A stretch of 64,000 bases of DNA from Rostratula benghalensis (lineage: Eukaryota; Chordata; Aves; Charadriiformes; Rostratulidae): positions 989,873 through 1,053,872 of the forward strand of contig VXAI01000243.1 in assembly GCA_013399305.1 (NCBI GenBank), written 5' to 3'. Positions 22,691-35,400 of this stretch are shown here, piece by piece. Position numbers and translations under genes: made by a program. The number at the start of each line of letters is the position of its first letter. Position 1 is the stretch's first letter. Below the pieces are notes generated by a model. That model saw nothing but the letters and a program-made list of their open reading frames with translations. It searched no databases and was not told the DNA's origin.

Positions 22691-25600
22691 AAAGGAAGGA
22701 AATAAAAAAAAAAAAAAAAGAAAATGAGTGCAAAGCATGCGTTCTTCACCCTTGGAGTGAAGCTGATTGAGCAAAGTAATCCTGGAGGATTCAGAGTAAC
22801 TGGATCTCTGGCTGTAACTGACAGAGCTATTTCACTGTGTTGCAGTTTGGTGTGGATCTATGAGGAAAACATAGAGAAGGTGGGGGTACTGCAGAACTTT
22901 CTGCAGAGGTCAACTGTGGTAGATGAATAGGTTGAGGGAGTGTAGCAGCATAAGCCATCAGGAGGTGAAAAAACACACAACCAGTATTGGTGTTATTTAT
23001 AGATAAATACTTACTGAGACAGAAATAGTAATTTTATAGCAAATACCTCAGCCAATTCATGTAGCTTATTGTTATGCCTGAAATAGAGTCCTTCCCATTT
23101 CCTGTCCTGTGCCATAAAATATCACAGGAGTACAAGCAAGGATGTGCTGTCCTTGTCCATCCTGGACTGATTGAGACTGTTGCTTTTTGTCTGTGGTTTT
23201 TTTTTTTTTGGTGTTTTTTTTTTTTTTTTAAATCTTCTCCTGTGGTGGAAGGATCTTTGAGCACAAGACAGTTAATAAGATCATCTTGACCCACTAAACA
23301 ATGTGTGCGATCCAACAAGGCTTTAGCAGTAAAAAAGACTCATGAAGTTCTGAAAAATCCAGTTGAAGCACTGGAAAAGAATTTTCAAGGGCAACAGGAC
23401 CAGGGCACCTGGTGGTACACAGAATAGTTCTGGAGAATCTCCCAGCAGCAGCTACAGTTATTGGAGGAGTAAAAAGCAGCCCTGTCCTTCATTTAATAAT
23501 TTGGGTTAGGAAATATCAGGTGAGGCTCTGAAGTTCTGTTGAAGCCCACAAATGGCTGCCCATAATATTTTAGAGCAAATGACTTGTCTAGCTCCTTTGT
23601 TATATTTCCATTTCTTGCCTGAGTAGTGTGTATAGTATATAGTATGAATCTCGTGGCAGATGGTGTGGGCTTAGACATAAGGAAAGTATGAATTCTCACC
23701 AAAGTTTCAGCCAGCAACCTATGAATAAAGTCAGTGCATGTAGCTTTCCTTGAGCTGACCCAGTAATGCCAGTACAAGAAGCTGAAGAATGGTGGTTCGC
23801 TGTGATTTAGGCAACAACCCTAGTGTTTCACATGTGCAGAATTTTTAATTTTGGTGTCCCTTTTTATGGACTTGAGCTTGGAACTGCTGAATTTAGCTTT
23901 AGATGTAGAATGGAAATTACAGTGTAGTTCAGAGAGAGAAGATGGTATCATTGTGTGAGCCCTGAGGAACTCACAGGAGGATGTGGGAAGAACTTGGATT
24001 CCAACATGGGTTAGTCCACTCTGCCTCCAGATATACAGAGCAGAAAGCAATTTTATGCTTGGTGAATTTTGTGGTGAAAGTTTGCTTACTGCATAGATAG
24101 GATACTTGTTGGCTCTATGAAAGTTCATAAAGTCTTTGCTTAAGGCCATGTCCTGAATAAAAGTGGTAGTGCCTCAAAACCAGCTCTGTAATCATAAGAC
24201 ATGCTTAAAAGTGTTTCTCTTTCTGAAATCAGCTTTGTCTGATTTGCTGGGCTCTTTCTCTCAGACGCTATGACACTGAAGCAAATAATGCATTCACCCT
24301 GGAGTATGTTTCTGCACCTGTGTGATCTTCAGGCACCTTTCACTAGTAATAATGCATGTGATTTGAACAGGAGAACAGTGTTTTTGCTTCTCGGAAAGCT
24401 GAGGAGCGTCGCGTCATGGATGATGAGGCTGGCACATCAGTGTGACAAACAGTAAATGATTTCCACCTCCCCAAGGTCCTAAGTGAATGGGGACAAATTG
24501 GTTATCTGGTAAGGCTTTTACTTTTGTTCCAAGCAGTGGATTATCCAGGGAGCTACCCCAAGGGCATGGGGCTATGCCCTGATTATTCATTTTATACCTT
24601 GCACATATTCCTGATTCCATTGGATCTTTCTCCTGCAGCTTTGGCTGTGTGGCTGTGGTGGTGTAGGAGAGCTGGCCAACATCCTGTGCAGAGGAATAAA
24701 TTCATGGGCCTGTTGTCTTTCTTCGAAAACAAGTATTTTTTAATTAGTGTTTGAATGTGATGGGTTCACAGATCTGGCTACTAATATTCCCTGTATGTGC
24801 AGCAGAAAGGGAGGAGGAGCAGCTATTACTGTCCCACCACATATTATTTTCTCTCCGCTTCTTATTGTGATTCTTCATCACTTCTTGTTAATTCTTAAGG
24901 AACGCTGTCAGGAAGGACATCAGAAAGCCACTTTGTTTGTTTGTGTGGCTCTGGTTTTTTGTGTATCTGATTACTTGTTCAGTGTGCACTGCACTAAATC
25001 AGATCACTTTAATGTGAAGTTATTCAATGAAAAAAAACCCCGTGTATATTCTACCAACAAAGATGAGATTTGACCAGAATTCAGATACGTGTTCAAAGTT
25101 AGTTAAAAAATTTGCTGCTGTTTGCAAACATCGTTATACCTTTTCTATCAAAGTTTTATTTCAGTGGAAAGTAGCTTTCTGGTTATTTCCTTTTTATCTC
25201 CATAATATTAAGATAGTTTTGTTGAAACAAATGAAAAGTATTCAGTTTAGCTTTTTAAAAAAACCAAAAAACCACCACACCACCAAAGTCTTCAAGAGAA
25301 AATTATTAAAAAGAAGATAAATGTTTTTATGGAAAGTTTTAGAGTCCACTTAAGGCCAGTATGGGTCATTTTACTTTTCTGTTCTGCCACACGCAGTGTT
25401 TTATTCAATAACTTCTGTTGAGGACAGGTGGACTTAAAAATGTGTCAAGTTGTAGCAGCAACATTTTCAGAGCAAGTTCACAAGCTACTGTTATACAGTA
25501 GGACCCAAATGCCCTGATAGTATCTCATTTGTTATTTACCAAACTTTATCATATACTTTTTGGAAATCTATTATATTTGTGCTATGAATCTCTAAATCAT

Positions 25601-28600
25601 TGACACTGCACTTTACGGAATACAGAAATATGCTGTTAGAATCAGAAGGTTTAAAATACACATGACTGAATAGCAGCTTAAATTTCAAGGTGAAAATCAC
25701 ACAAAATTAAGTATGTGAAACAATGCCAAGTTGTCTCTATGATGAGAAAATGTCACATATTGCATAGGTATGATACCATGTTCATGCATAGTACAGGATT
25801 TGATGAAGGGCCTTTCTGGGAAAGTTCTTCAAGCCAAATGTTTCAGTCATGCTTTAATTTTTGCATTATTTTTACCTTTTGGCTAGATGCGAATTTTCTG
25901 TACACCTGTGGGCTGCCATTGCTCACTGTAGCTTTTGTATTGCCTGTGAAATGTAGTAATTTTTCTAGGATAATTCAAGCCTTTAAGTGTGTAGCCTTTT
26001 CAAACTGCACAGATCTTCAAGTTTTCAAAACCTGTTGCATTATTTAAAATATGGGTTTCTTTACAACTATGCATTTGCCTCAAAATTAGCAGGTAAGTTT
26101 TCTTCTGTGTTTTGTCACACAGTTCTTCCCTTGTTACTAGACATAACCTCAGTTTTGGGTTGCAGACTGTGAGAAAGCACAGATCTTAGATCAGATGCAA
26201 GGTGTCTGGGTCACCATGTGGAGAAGCAAACAGTGCTTTTCTGCATCACCACCTGTGACACGTATGCAAGTCTAATCTAGAGTTGTAGGTGGGCTTGAAC
26301 AGGTAGAACTGGGTTGTGATGAGAAAGACAAACGTTTCTGCAGGAAGAAACGGTGTACGGTGAGCCTGGTGTTTCTTGGCATTGTTTTCCTTTAGGTATC
26401 TTCTGGAGTTCTGGAGGTTCATTTTGGCTTTGTGTTTCTCATGCTAATAGAGTAAAACCACATAGCTGTACACCCTGTAGACTGTGTTTCCCAGTATATT
26501 TATTTGTTCATGAATTTTGTGGCACAACATAGGATACTTTAAAGAGGAAGTAAAATGCGAAGTCACATGCGGAGTAAGAACAACCACTAGTAGTTAGAAA
26601 CAAATGAGATCAATTATGCAAAAGATCTGGTTGCAGTAATATGGTAAAAAGTGAGGACTGAAAATAGAAAGGACCTATAAAGATAGAAGGGAATCATAAA
26701 ATGAAGTACTTAAAAGGAACCAAGGTGGCTCAGGACAGCAGTGGCTTAGGACACACAGTTTCCCAGCTTGCTTTTTTAAGATGACTGAGATGAATTTGGC
26801 TTGGGTATGAAAAGTGACTGAGAATTGTGTGGTAGCTTAAATGACTCTCACTGGGAATTTTCTACTCTTATTCATAGTGGCTTGTCGTACTGCATTGTGT
26901 GGGAGATTTGGGAGTAATTAAAAGAATGAAAATGAAGAGTGAAAAAGCATTTGGGAGCAAACACAGTGCTTGAACTTCACCTAGACTCGCTAGGAGTGGG
27001 TTTGCAAAGGTTACCTAGAAGAGCTTTTAGTGCTACCTCAATCTTTTAGCTTTCTGTGAAATTAAGTGAAAGGAAGCCTTTGGGTTATGCCATGCCAATT
27101 CTCCCTTCAAACTAGAACTCAGTCCCCCAAGGACTTAAAACCTATGATAGGACTGGATATCTCTGGTAGTAGCATATACAGGGGGAGCTTGGCATTCCCT
27201 CACCCCTGCAAAAGCGTGTAGGTTAGATGCTAATCTAAGGCTGTTGCTAATACTGTATCTCATTTTTTCTGAAAGATCTCTCAGTTCAGGGCAGGGTTAG
27301 GGAATGGAGGATTGTAGTCAGTCTCCCTGTGGAGTCTCTGAAATCCATTAGCTGCAGAAAATGTCACGATTATAGAGGTCTCCAGTACAAGTGTAAAAAT
27401 GTCCACTGACAAAATAAAGTGAGTCCCAAAGCCCACTCAGGGCTTGCAGACTGCAATGAGTACCAAGCGATAGCTTTCATGTGTATGTTTCTCATTTGAA
27501 CCTGATTTTCCAAAATGTCCCTTGTTTCAGCTGAAAAATTTCCTTAGTCTCTAGATTGTCCTTGATTCAACAGTGACATTTTCAAATCAGTTAAAATTCA
27601 CATCTAAAGGAGGACATTTACAGTTTCCTAAATATTTAACCTCCCCTTTCAGATTTCATGTTCTCAGTTTAGGCCATTTGTCGCTGATCATTTATTTTAT
27701 CCTTATTTCTGTATCATAAAGTTCAAGGCATGCGTCGGGGAAAAAAAAAGGGCATCCCAGAGTGTCATTGAATGGTGCCTTTATTACAGACCATCACTGC
27801 AGTTGTTTAAGTCATTGTATTTTAGGGAGCAATGATCAGGCACTTTTATTACCCTCTTTCCTTATACATAAATGTACCCTGCAGGGATACCGTCTGTCAT
27901 ATGCTATTGGATTGTGTGTAAAGATTCCCTCAGACTACCTTACTTGGGGAGCTATGCTGTCTCTCAGTAGAGCTCAAGAAGCTGGCTATGATCTCTGAAG
28001 CAGTAAATATGTGGGCAGAGAAGTGCCAGCCTGATAGTGCTGCAGCTGTTGGTCAGTGGAGGCTGCTGGAGCCAAGAGACAATTGTCATAAAAGGAAAAG
28101 GCTGGGTTTTAGGACCGTCTCTGTAATTTGGGAATGCGTGCTCTCTCCACTGGGCCCGAATTATGAGATTTAATAAAAGGTCTCTTTGGATGTGGGATGT
28201 CTTTTCCAAATAATAAAGGATGAAGAATGAGGGTCTGTAAGGGGCTGCTGGAGACCTCCTTGAGCGGTGATTTCAGGGCTGCTGAATAGTGCCAGATTAC
28301 CTCAAACTGCTGGGTGTTTTTGTTATGTCAGCAATATATCATATCTATTCTCATCTGTCAGTGCCTCCCTGCCAGAGGCCGTGGGGTGAGCTGCTTGCAG
28401 GAACACTACTTACCCTTAAGAATAAGCTTCCTGGCATTGCGAAGAATGGGCAGCAAAGTGATGGGCAAGAAGATGTCTTGTGTCTCTTCTTATAAATCAC
28501 TTAACAACAGGGCCATTTGCCAACTGAAAACTGTTTGCCCATGCTGCACCCAGCTCATTTTGCTGTCTTCCTCAGAAGTTCCCAGCGGAATCCTGGGTGT

Positions 28601-28888
28601 GTTTTGCGTAGCTCTGGGGTGTTTGTGTGCCCCTGTGGTGCCATTGCTCCTGCTGGCACCACTGGCACTCCAAGGTGATGTATCCTCCCAGTGTCCTGAG
28701 TAGATTGATAAATCACAATCTGAGAGGAGAAAAAGAAAATGGATTGTGTCAGCCACCCAATTCTCATTGGGGTGCAGAGGGAAACGAAGATTTTTGGAAG
28801 AGAAGGAAAGCACTCTACAGGATTACTAGCCAGTCTCTGGCTGTGTAAGAGCTGAAGAGGAAAGTTTGCTGCTGTTAGCAGCTTTCCT
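22691..28888. other. Unique non-coding sequence, no gene seen
   Basis: Contains A16 at 22704-22719 and T-rich tracts at about 23198-23230. The longest frames (109-140 codons, both strands near 23.8-24.1, 25.7-26.0 and 28.3-29.0 kb) overlap one another and lack domain resemblance. Opposed long frames near 28.5 kb simply reflect locally higher GC. Intergenic or intronic. Confidence 0.65.
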
Positions 28889-29036
28889 CTGAGAATCTCA
28901 AAGTGTTTAACAGGAGTGGGCACTGCAAATATTATCCCACTCTTCTCCTTAGGGGAAATACTAAACCCTGTGAGCATTATAATTGCTTGCTCAAGGTCAA
29001 TATGGAATAAAAATCAGAAATCCCAGTTCCTTAATT
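28889..29036 (+). mobile_element. Old MIR/CORE-type SINE remnant
   Basis: From 28891 the sequence reads GAATCTCAAAGTGTTTAAC, followed by an ATTATCCCACT segment and then GCTCAAGGTCA at about 28989-28999. This is the order of landmarks in the 3' half of MIR-type amniote SINEs: the CTCAAAGCGCTTTAC-like block, the ATTATCCCCATTTTAC-like block, the TGCCCAAGGTCACAC-like block, then a CCCAG-containing tail. Divergence is high, as expected for an insertion older than birds. It was called by eye against remembered landmarks, so the exact subfamily is not assigned. Confidence 0.6.
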
Positions 29037-29104
29037 GTTGCTGCATCTCTGGGAATTTGCTATATGCACTCAAAGCTCACTTTTATGAGTCTGTCATGGT
29101 AATG

Positions 29105-29640
29105 GAATAGATGCTCAATGGGAAGAAAATAATTAGCAATTGCCGACAATCATGTCACACTGATTTATACATGAGAATCTGACTGCAAAAATGTGTAAAA
29201 AGAAAACCCTAACCTTTTATCAAATGACACAATGTGATTTATAATTAGATAATAGCCGTTGTCTCCTAGGGCTGACAACTGACAACCTGAGATGATTTTT
29301 ACCAGATTATTATGGGATCAATACTAGCTGAATAATTAAAATTCAATGCTGCTATGTCTTTATCAATAATATTGTAGGAATGATGTATGGCAGATTTAAT
29401 TGAATTTGTCAGACACCATGGCTACATGGATAGGTCACAGGGATATTTTTAGAGTTTTGTATTTCTTTTCCTGATTATACTTGCCCGCTACCTTTAACAT
29501 TCACGGTTACTTCCAAGCAATATGACTACCTGTAATACAGTAAATAGTGACCCTGAGTTTATGCTGAATTTTTAGTCTAACTGTTAAGACTTTTAATGGA
29601 GACTTCCAGTAATTAATTGATGGTAAATATTAAATTGCAG
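29105..29640. other. Candidate conserved non-coding element
   Basis: About 530 bases, AT-rich but complex, with no homopolymer over about six bases, no repeat and no open frame. They are dense in AATTA, TAATTA and TTTAATTG cores together with GACAATC and TGTCAGACACC segments. Such blocks are frequently ultraconserved enhancers near developmental regulators. This is inference from composition only. Confidence 0.35.
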
Positions 29641-32614
29641 AACAATGACAAAGTGGAGGAAACAAGGTATATTTCTCTTTCTTAGTGGTTGAGTTGTTAA
29701 CTCCTCCATTACTACACCAGCACTAGCTGGGCAGTTTGTACTTTATTCATCTGCCCCAGAAATCTAAAGTGTGAAGTAATAAAGGATGAGGGAATGTTGT
29801 ATGCATTCGTTGGCCATGCAGGGTTAATGCTTCTAGAGGAATGTGTTGCATTTAACATTTGCTCGCTATAGGCAGTATGAATGGCAGTGTTTTGGTTCTG
29901 ACCAGCCAAAATACATGTATTTTCTCTGAGTATTTGAACATTAACATCCAGGTACCACTCTCTGAAGAGCTGGCCATTACCACAATGAAATAATAAGGCA
30001 ACTTTTCATGTCACAGTGCCAAAATAACCTAAAGAATAAGAGAGGTAAGATTTCCACAAATTGGTCATCACTTCCTAGGATCAAGAACTGTCTCTCTTGT
30101 TGCTTACTTTGGACTGATAAAATGTACTGTGCTGTGAATTCTAATACCAGGTTTTAAATAATTAGCAGCATAATGGCACAGAGCAGCTGCTGCCACAAAG
30201 AAACTACCCCCCGTTGCTAAGGTTCACAAGCTGCTCTGTAGGTGACACTGTGGTTAAGATTTATTTAAAGAATTGATGGTTATCTTTCACTGTGGGGAAA
30301 GAATAAAGAAAATTGAGCTTAGGTGCACCTGAGTATTAATAATTTTACCACCGGATATTGTCAGTTGCAGATTTAGATTTCAGCATTGATCATGTTAAAA
30401 TTAATGCTGTTAATTAATCAACTTCTAATCCCCTGCTCTGCCTGATTTCATACACGTGAATGCAATTTGTTTCTTGCTGCACCCCATCAGCAGTGATGTA
30501 TACTTACACTCTGTGCTCTAGTCTGCCACAGTGTTACCCAGGCCAAGCTTTCAGAGAGTCTGCTCTGCATAATCAAACATACATTCTCCTATTTCTTCAT
30601 AGTGAATCTTTTTCAGACTTATTTTCTACATTGAGATCCTTTTAGTTACAGTTGTATGGGTATTTCTTCTGCCAACCCAAGCACTGAAGATGTAATTTAT
30701 AAATTAAAGCTGATGTTTTAATGAAATTCTGAATGCTGTGACTTTAGAGAAAGCCTCTCCTGCAGCTTCCAGGTACTGAAGTCTCTCAGAGATGGCAGGC
30801 AATGGCAAGCAATTCTGTGAAACAGTTTTGAGTTGGTCCATAAGTAGGTGGGTTGAAGATACAAGATTCAGGTGTGAATGCTCCTTCCTTTGCAGCTGTT
30901 CTAGAAAAGATGTTATTCATCCAAACTTTTAATGGAAAAAACCCCAAAACACAATCCAATAACCAGATAGAGGAAGAAAATAGTGGTGAATAATTCTATT
31001 CACTTACAGACTTCCTGATGTTGTATATATGACAGTGACATCATCTTGTGGCCTAGAGACCTACCTTCAGCTTGTGTGCTTGTACCGTGCCCCTCTTTTG
31101 CTACTTCTCCTTTGCTGTGTCTTGCTGTGATTCCTGGATTGAGGCTTGTCCCCTGGAAGTTAGTCGGTGTGCTCCCTCTCCTCCCCTGTTTCCCCCAGGG
31201 TTAAGGCTTTCTTCCTTACAAATGTATGGCTTTTATCTTTTTTTGTTGTTGTTGTTCTTGCAAACACTCCACACCAAAGAGGGTAATTTTGTCTGAATAT
31301 ATAACCCCCAGGTTTACACTGAACATCATGCCTTCATATAAACACTGGACTGTTAAGTATTTTGATCATTATGTCCATGTCTAATTCCCTGCTCTTACAA
31401 GTGTATACCATATTTTTTTTTTTCCTTAAGCTGATCAAGCTCTATTTTAAAAGGAAAACAAAAAAGTGTTTGCATCCTTACTGCTCCTGCGTTTCTCTGT
31501 TGATTCAGAGACTTTTAGTAATGTTTTAAGTAAATGCTTTTTCTTCCCTGTTCAGGTCTTTCATGTATATGATTTTGCTTCTGTTCCAATGTTCTGTACC
31601 CATGACATACCAATAAAGGATTTTTATTTTCTTAGTCAAGTAAGCAAGCCAAATTCTTTAACTTTGCTTTACTGTTTTGCCTTTACTGTTAAATCTCCTT
31701 CTTTCCTTGTTAAACATGGCCACCCAAAACTGTAGAGAGGTCTCTTTAAATCTTTTCATTCACTGGCTTGTCTCAGAGCTGGAGACAGCATTTCTGAAAT
31801 GTGAAATATTTTTGTTGCATTGGTGATGGGTTATGGTCAGGTCTTTTGTTTTCTAACTTGTTTCCAGTTGATGATCATATTGCTTCAGTGAATGTCAGTC
31901 AAAAGGGGACACTTATTGCTTTAATGAAACAATCAAGAAGTAAATGACAGAAGAGAGAGGTAAGGTTAGATCAGAAAATGGAAAGTGTAATTTTAAATAG
32001 TTTTAAGGCCATTTTATGAGAAGCAAATGGATGCTTATTATTCTGTAACCAGGAGGAAGAAATGAGTTTTAGAACACAGCAGTAAATATGGGTAGAGACA
32101 AAATGTTAATATATACAATGTGATGATATTAAAAAGTGTGTTTGTAAGAGGAGAAGCACCTCAAGTGACATTCAGTGGTTAGAAGAAAAAACCAAACCTG
32201 CAAGAAAGATTCAAATCACCTTACAGCCATTTGACCTGGGGTCAGTACCTTCTATATTTGGCATTACCATGGAAAGTAAAAAGTCCTGCAGAGCCCTGGG
32301 ATGAAAAGAAACACCAGCTGGAGTAGGAGCACTTTATTTTATTTTTAAAAATATTTTTTTGATCACAAGAGCATTCACATTTTCTGAAAATGTAATTAAT
32401 TTGGTTTACTGAAGTTGTATCCTACCTATCAAAAGGAAAGAATAGAAAAATGCTCTTTTGTCTCTGGGCTGGACTCCATTATGATTTTAGTTAAGTACAG
32501 GCTCTGGTGTGAAATAACTGAAACAGGACTTTTTAGAAATTAGCAAAAGGGGGCTATCTCAAAATAATATTCAGTGATAGTATCAAGAGAAGTCACTCTG
32601 ACATGTACAGATAT
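29641..32614. other. Unique non-coding sequence, no gene seen
   Basis: No coding frame is supported; the longest open frame here is about 89 codons (31466-31735). That frame contains an acceptor-like CAG at about 31556 and an AATAAA near 31610, but nothing recognisable as a protein. A short GTT repeat lies at about 31243-31257. Intergenic or intronic. Confidence 0.65.
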
Positions 32615-32729
32615 ATCACAGAATCACGGAATTGTCAGAGTTGGAAGGGACCTCTAGAAATCATCTAGTTCAACTCCCCTGCTAAAGCAGGATTGCTTAC
32701 AGCACGTTACTCAGGACTGCATCCAGGCC
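32615..32729 (-). mobile_element. CR1 retrotransposon 3'-end fragment
   Basis: On the + strand the sequence begins with the degenerate 8-bp terminal repeat (ATCACAGAATCACGGAAT). It continues with GTTGGAAGGGACCTCTAGA and a CTAGTTCAACTCCCCTGCTA segment, and ends near CATCCAGGC. This is the complement of the 3' untranslated end of avian CR1, so the element lies on the minus strand. About 115 bases remain and the rest is missing by 5' truncation, the usual result of CR1 insertion. The sharp match implies a moderately young bird-lineage copy. Confidence 0.93.
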
Positions 32730-35333
32730 ATATTCCAAAGTGGTTTGTATTTGTGGCTTTGCTTCTTATCCGAAGGCTATTCTCATGCATGCTGAGATTT
32801 AAGGCCTTAAAGTGATTCTTACAAGGCCAGTGCTTAGTTAACTTCTCTCTCTGTTATGTTTGCTTTGCTCAGGGTCAGGCAGTTCATGTGTAAATATTTA
32901 AACAAAACAAATTGAGGGAAGAAAGCAGGAGGGATGTATAGTCATGTATCAAAATGATCTCTGTTGGCATTCGTAGGTTCTTCATCTATCCTTGGAGCAC
33001 TGCTGAATAATCTATGAAAGCTCTTGTCTGGTACAGTAGTCTCATATCAGTCCACACTGCATCAGTGAAATCTTCTATCTGTCCAGTCAAAAGATCTATG
33101 ATTTATATGTTACCGTCAGGGTTTCTGAAGACCTAGACTCCAGCTGAGGTGATCCAGGAGGTATCCAATCCCTTGCAGGATCATGCATGTTTATGTAAGG
33201 AAATTTAAATATCCCTTTTGTTATAAAGAATGTAGATAAATAACGTGCTAATGAGATCGCATTGAAACAGTTTGCATATATTGTTTTTGACCAAAACAAA
33301 GTTTTGTTGTCAGCTGTTGATTTTTGTTTCCTACTGTTACCCATTCTTACCTCTGATACAAGACCTGAACAATGCCTGTACACAGCATGCTATGTACTGC
33401 ACATGCATGCTAACTCCTTCCTTGTTCTTAAAGGAAAACTCAGCAAAGAAGCCTAAAGAATAGAACAGGACTGATTTCTACCATGCTTCAGATTTCTTTA
33501 GGTCTCTTAACTCAGTGAGCTAGTGAAAAATATGCTGGTATAATGGGAACAACAATAAAAGTCACCTGTTCATCCCTTTTTGGATGAGGGTTAACCATCA
33601 TAAAACATGTTCAAGTACCCACTTCTGAAGTTTTTATCATATAAATAACTCTGAAGCTTAATACTACAAGGTAACTGCAGAGTAATAGTCACTAGGCACT
33701 TGGCATTGTGTGAAATGTAAGTGAAAATATTGCCATGATGGGTGTGAACAAAGCTGCTGTCATGAGTCTGTCAGAAGCCAAAGGTGCTCTCTTAAATGAT
33801 CCGTAAAAACCAAAAAGCAGTAAGACAAGTTGGGACCAGTAAGTGTGATGGTAGCTAATTCAAAAACCTGAGGTCAAGCATCAGCCTTGAATGCATTCAG
33901 ATACAGACTTCTCACAATTGTTTTTGTTTACAGCAGTGCTTGAAATGTAAATGGTGGCAACAATAATGTGTTTCATTTGGACATGTAGGGATAAAGTTGA
34001 TAGTCAGATTTAAATAGGAAAGGAAGGATTAAAGGATAGGGAAAATGGTTGATTTGTATTTCCAGGGTTTATAAACACAGATTTTGATGGACCATATGGT
34101 CTCTTGTCTCTTTGATACTGCACTTAATGCTTCTACCATGCTAATAACCCTAATCTTTACTTTAATTGTTTTTAAATGTTCTTGTTTATAGAAGAGAGAA
34201 AATATTCAGTACACACAGGACTGGAAAAGGCCTGTCTGCCATGCAGAACTCTTTGTGTGCAGATGGGGAGCTTTATGGCAGGCAGCCTGGCTAGCCCATA
34301 GGGTGGTGTGTGCGCCAAAACTCTCTTGTGTAGACAGGGTGCTGGAGCCTGTTTCCTTTGACCGTATGTACAGTTAAGGCTTTTCATTTTGCAGTTCAAT
34401 ACATCTTAATTTTCTTTCTTCTTATATCCAGTCCTGGGCTGTGTGTTTCAAAATAAAGTAGATTTTCAATTCAGTGACGAATTTCCTCTTTATAGTATTA
34501 TTGCAGGAGACTGACACTCGAATTTAGTCATGGTTCATAAAGGGTACAATGCAGGATGGGAATGATTTAAAAATTTTGCCATGAGTCCTTGAGGATGCAA
34601 GGTTGAATACTGTTTGCAGAAGTCAATAGGGTTGTTGTACGCAGGCTTTGTGTGTGCGAGCACAGGAGGCTGAAACAAATCAATTTCCATTGACTTCCCT
34701 AGCAAAGGAGCCATTATTTAGAAGTGAATAGCCATTGCTCCTGTAATATAATGTGAAAACTTATTGTAGTTCTACCGAGAAGTAGATTATGATGAAATTA
34801 TTTGTTTAAAAGCGAAGTGAAGATGCCCTCTGAATATAAGTTTTGGAGATATTGATTAAACTTGATGAATGAATCATGTTTATTTTTTAAAGATGTTTCT
34901 AAAAGTAATATAAATCTGACATTGACAATAGAGTTTACTGGTAAAAACAATTTGCTGGCAGTTATTCAAATAGAAGAAGCAATTGCAGTCATAGGGAAAG
35001 TGACACTATTTAAAGACAGAAATGCAGTGGTAATTCTTGAAGCACCACCTCCTTCACCTTTAAAAAATAGTTGGACTCATAAATTACTTCATCAGCAGAT
35101 CCCCTTATAAGAGTGCCTGCCCTGAGCTCTGTGCTTTACATTAGCTCTCCTGCTTGGTATATTGCCAGTAAATTGTTGAAATTCTCTGTAGTAGTAACAT
35201 TTAAGGCCTGAATCACTGAAGTTTTTATGCTTCCCTTTGTGCACACTTTACATTAACTGAGGAAAATATTTGAGGTCTGAAAAGGATTTATGCAGTAAAA
35301 TTGGCTGATCACATCTTTTCTGTATTCTCTGTG
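32730..35333. other. Unique non-coding sequence, no gene seen
   Basis: No supported gene. Frames up to 95 codons around 33.1-33.46 kb overlap on both strands. No simple repeat longer than about ten bases and no further interspersed element were noticed. Confidence 0.65.
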
Positions 35334-35400
35334 TCACAGAATCACAGCAAGATATAGAGTTGGAAAGGACCTCTGGAGATTTAGTCCAACCCCCATGGTT
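35334..35400 (-). mobile_element. CR1 retrotransposon 3'-end fragment, very short
   Basis: TCACAGAATCACAG marks the terminal repeat, followed by GAGTTGGAAAGGACCTCTGG and TTTAGTCCAACCCCCATG. These are the standard landmarks of the complemented CR1 3' end. Similarity fades after about 35400, so only about 70 bases are confidently CR1; it is a strongly 5'-truncated copy on the minus strand. The downstream TTCCCAACCC-containing sequence may be a degraded continuation. Confidence 0.85.

Noticed and set aside
28555..28977. 140-codon open frame on the minus strand
   Set aside because: It overlaps other open frames on both strands and runs into a SINE remnant. No family resemblance.
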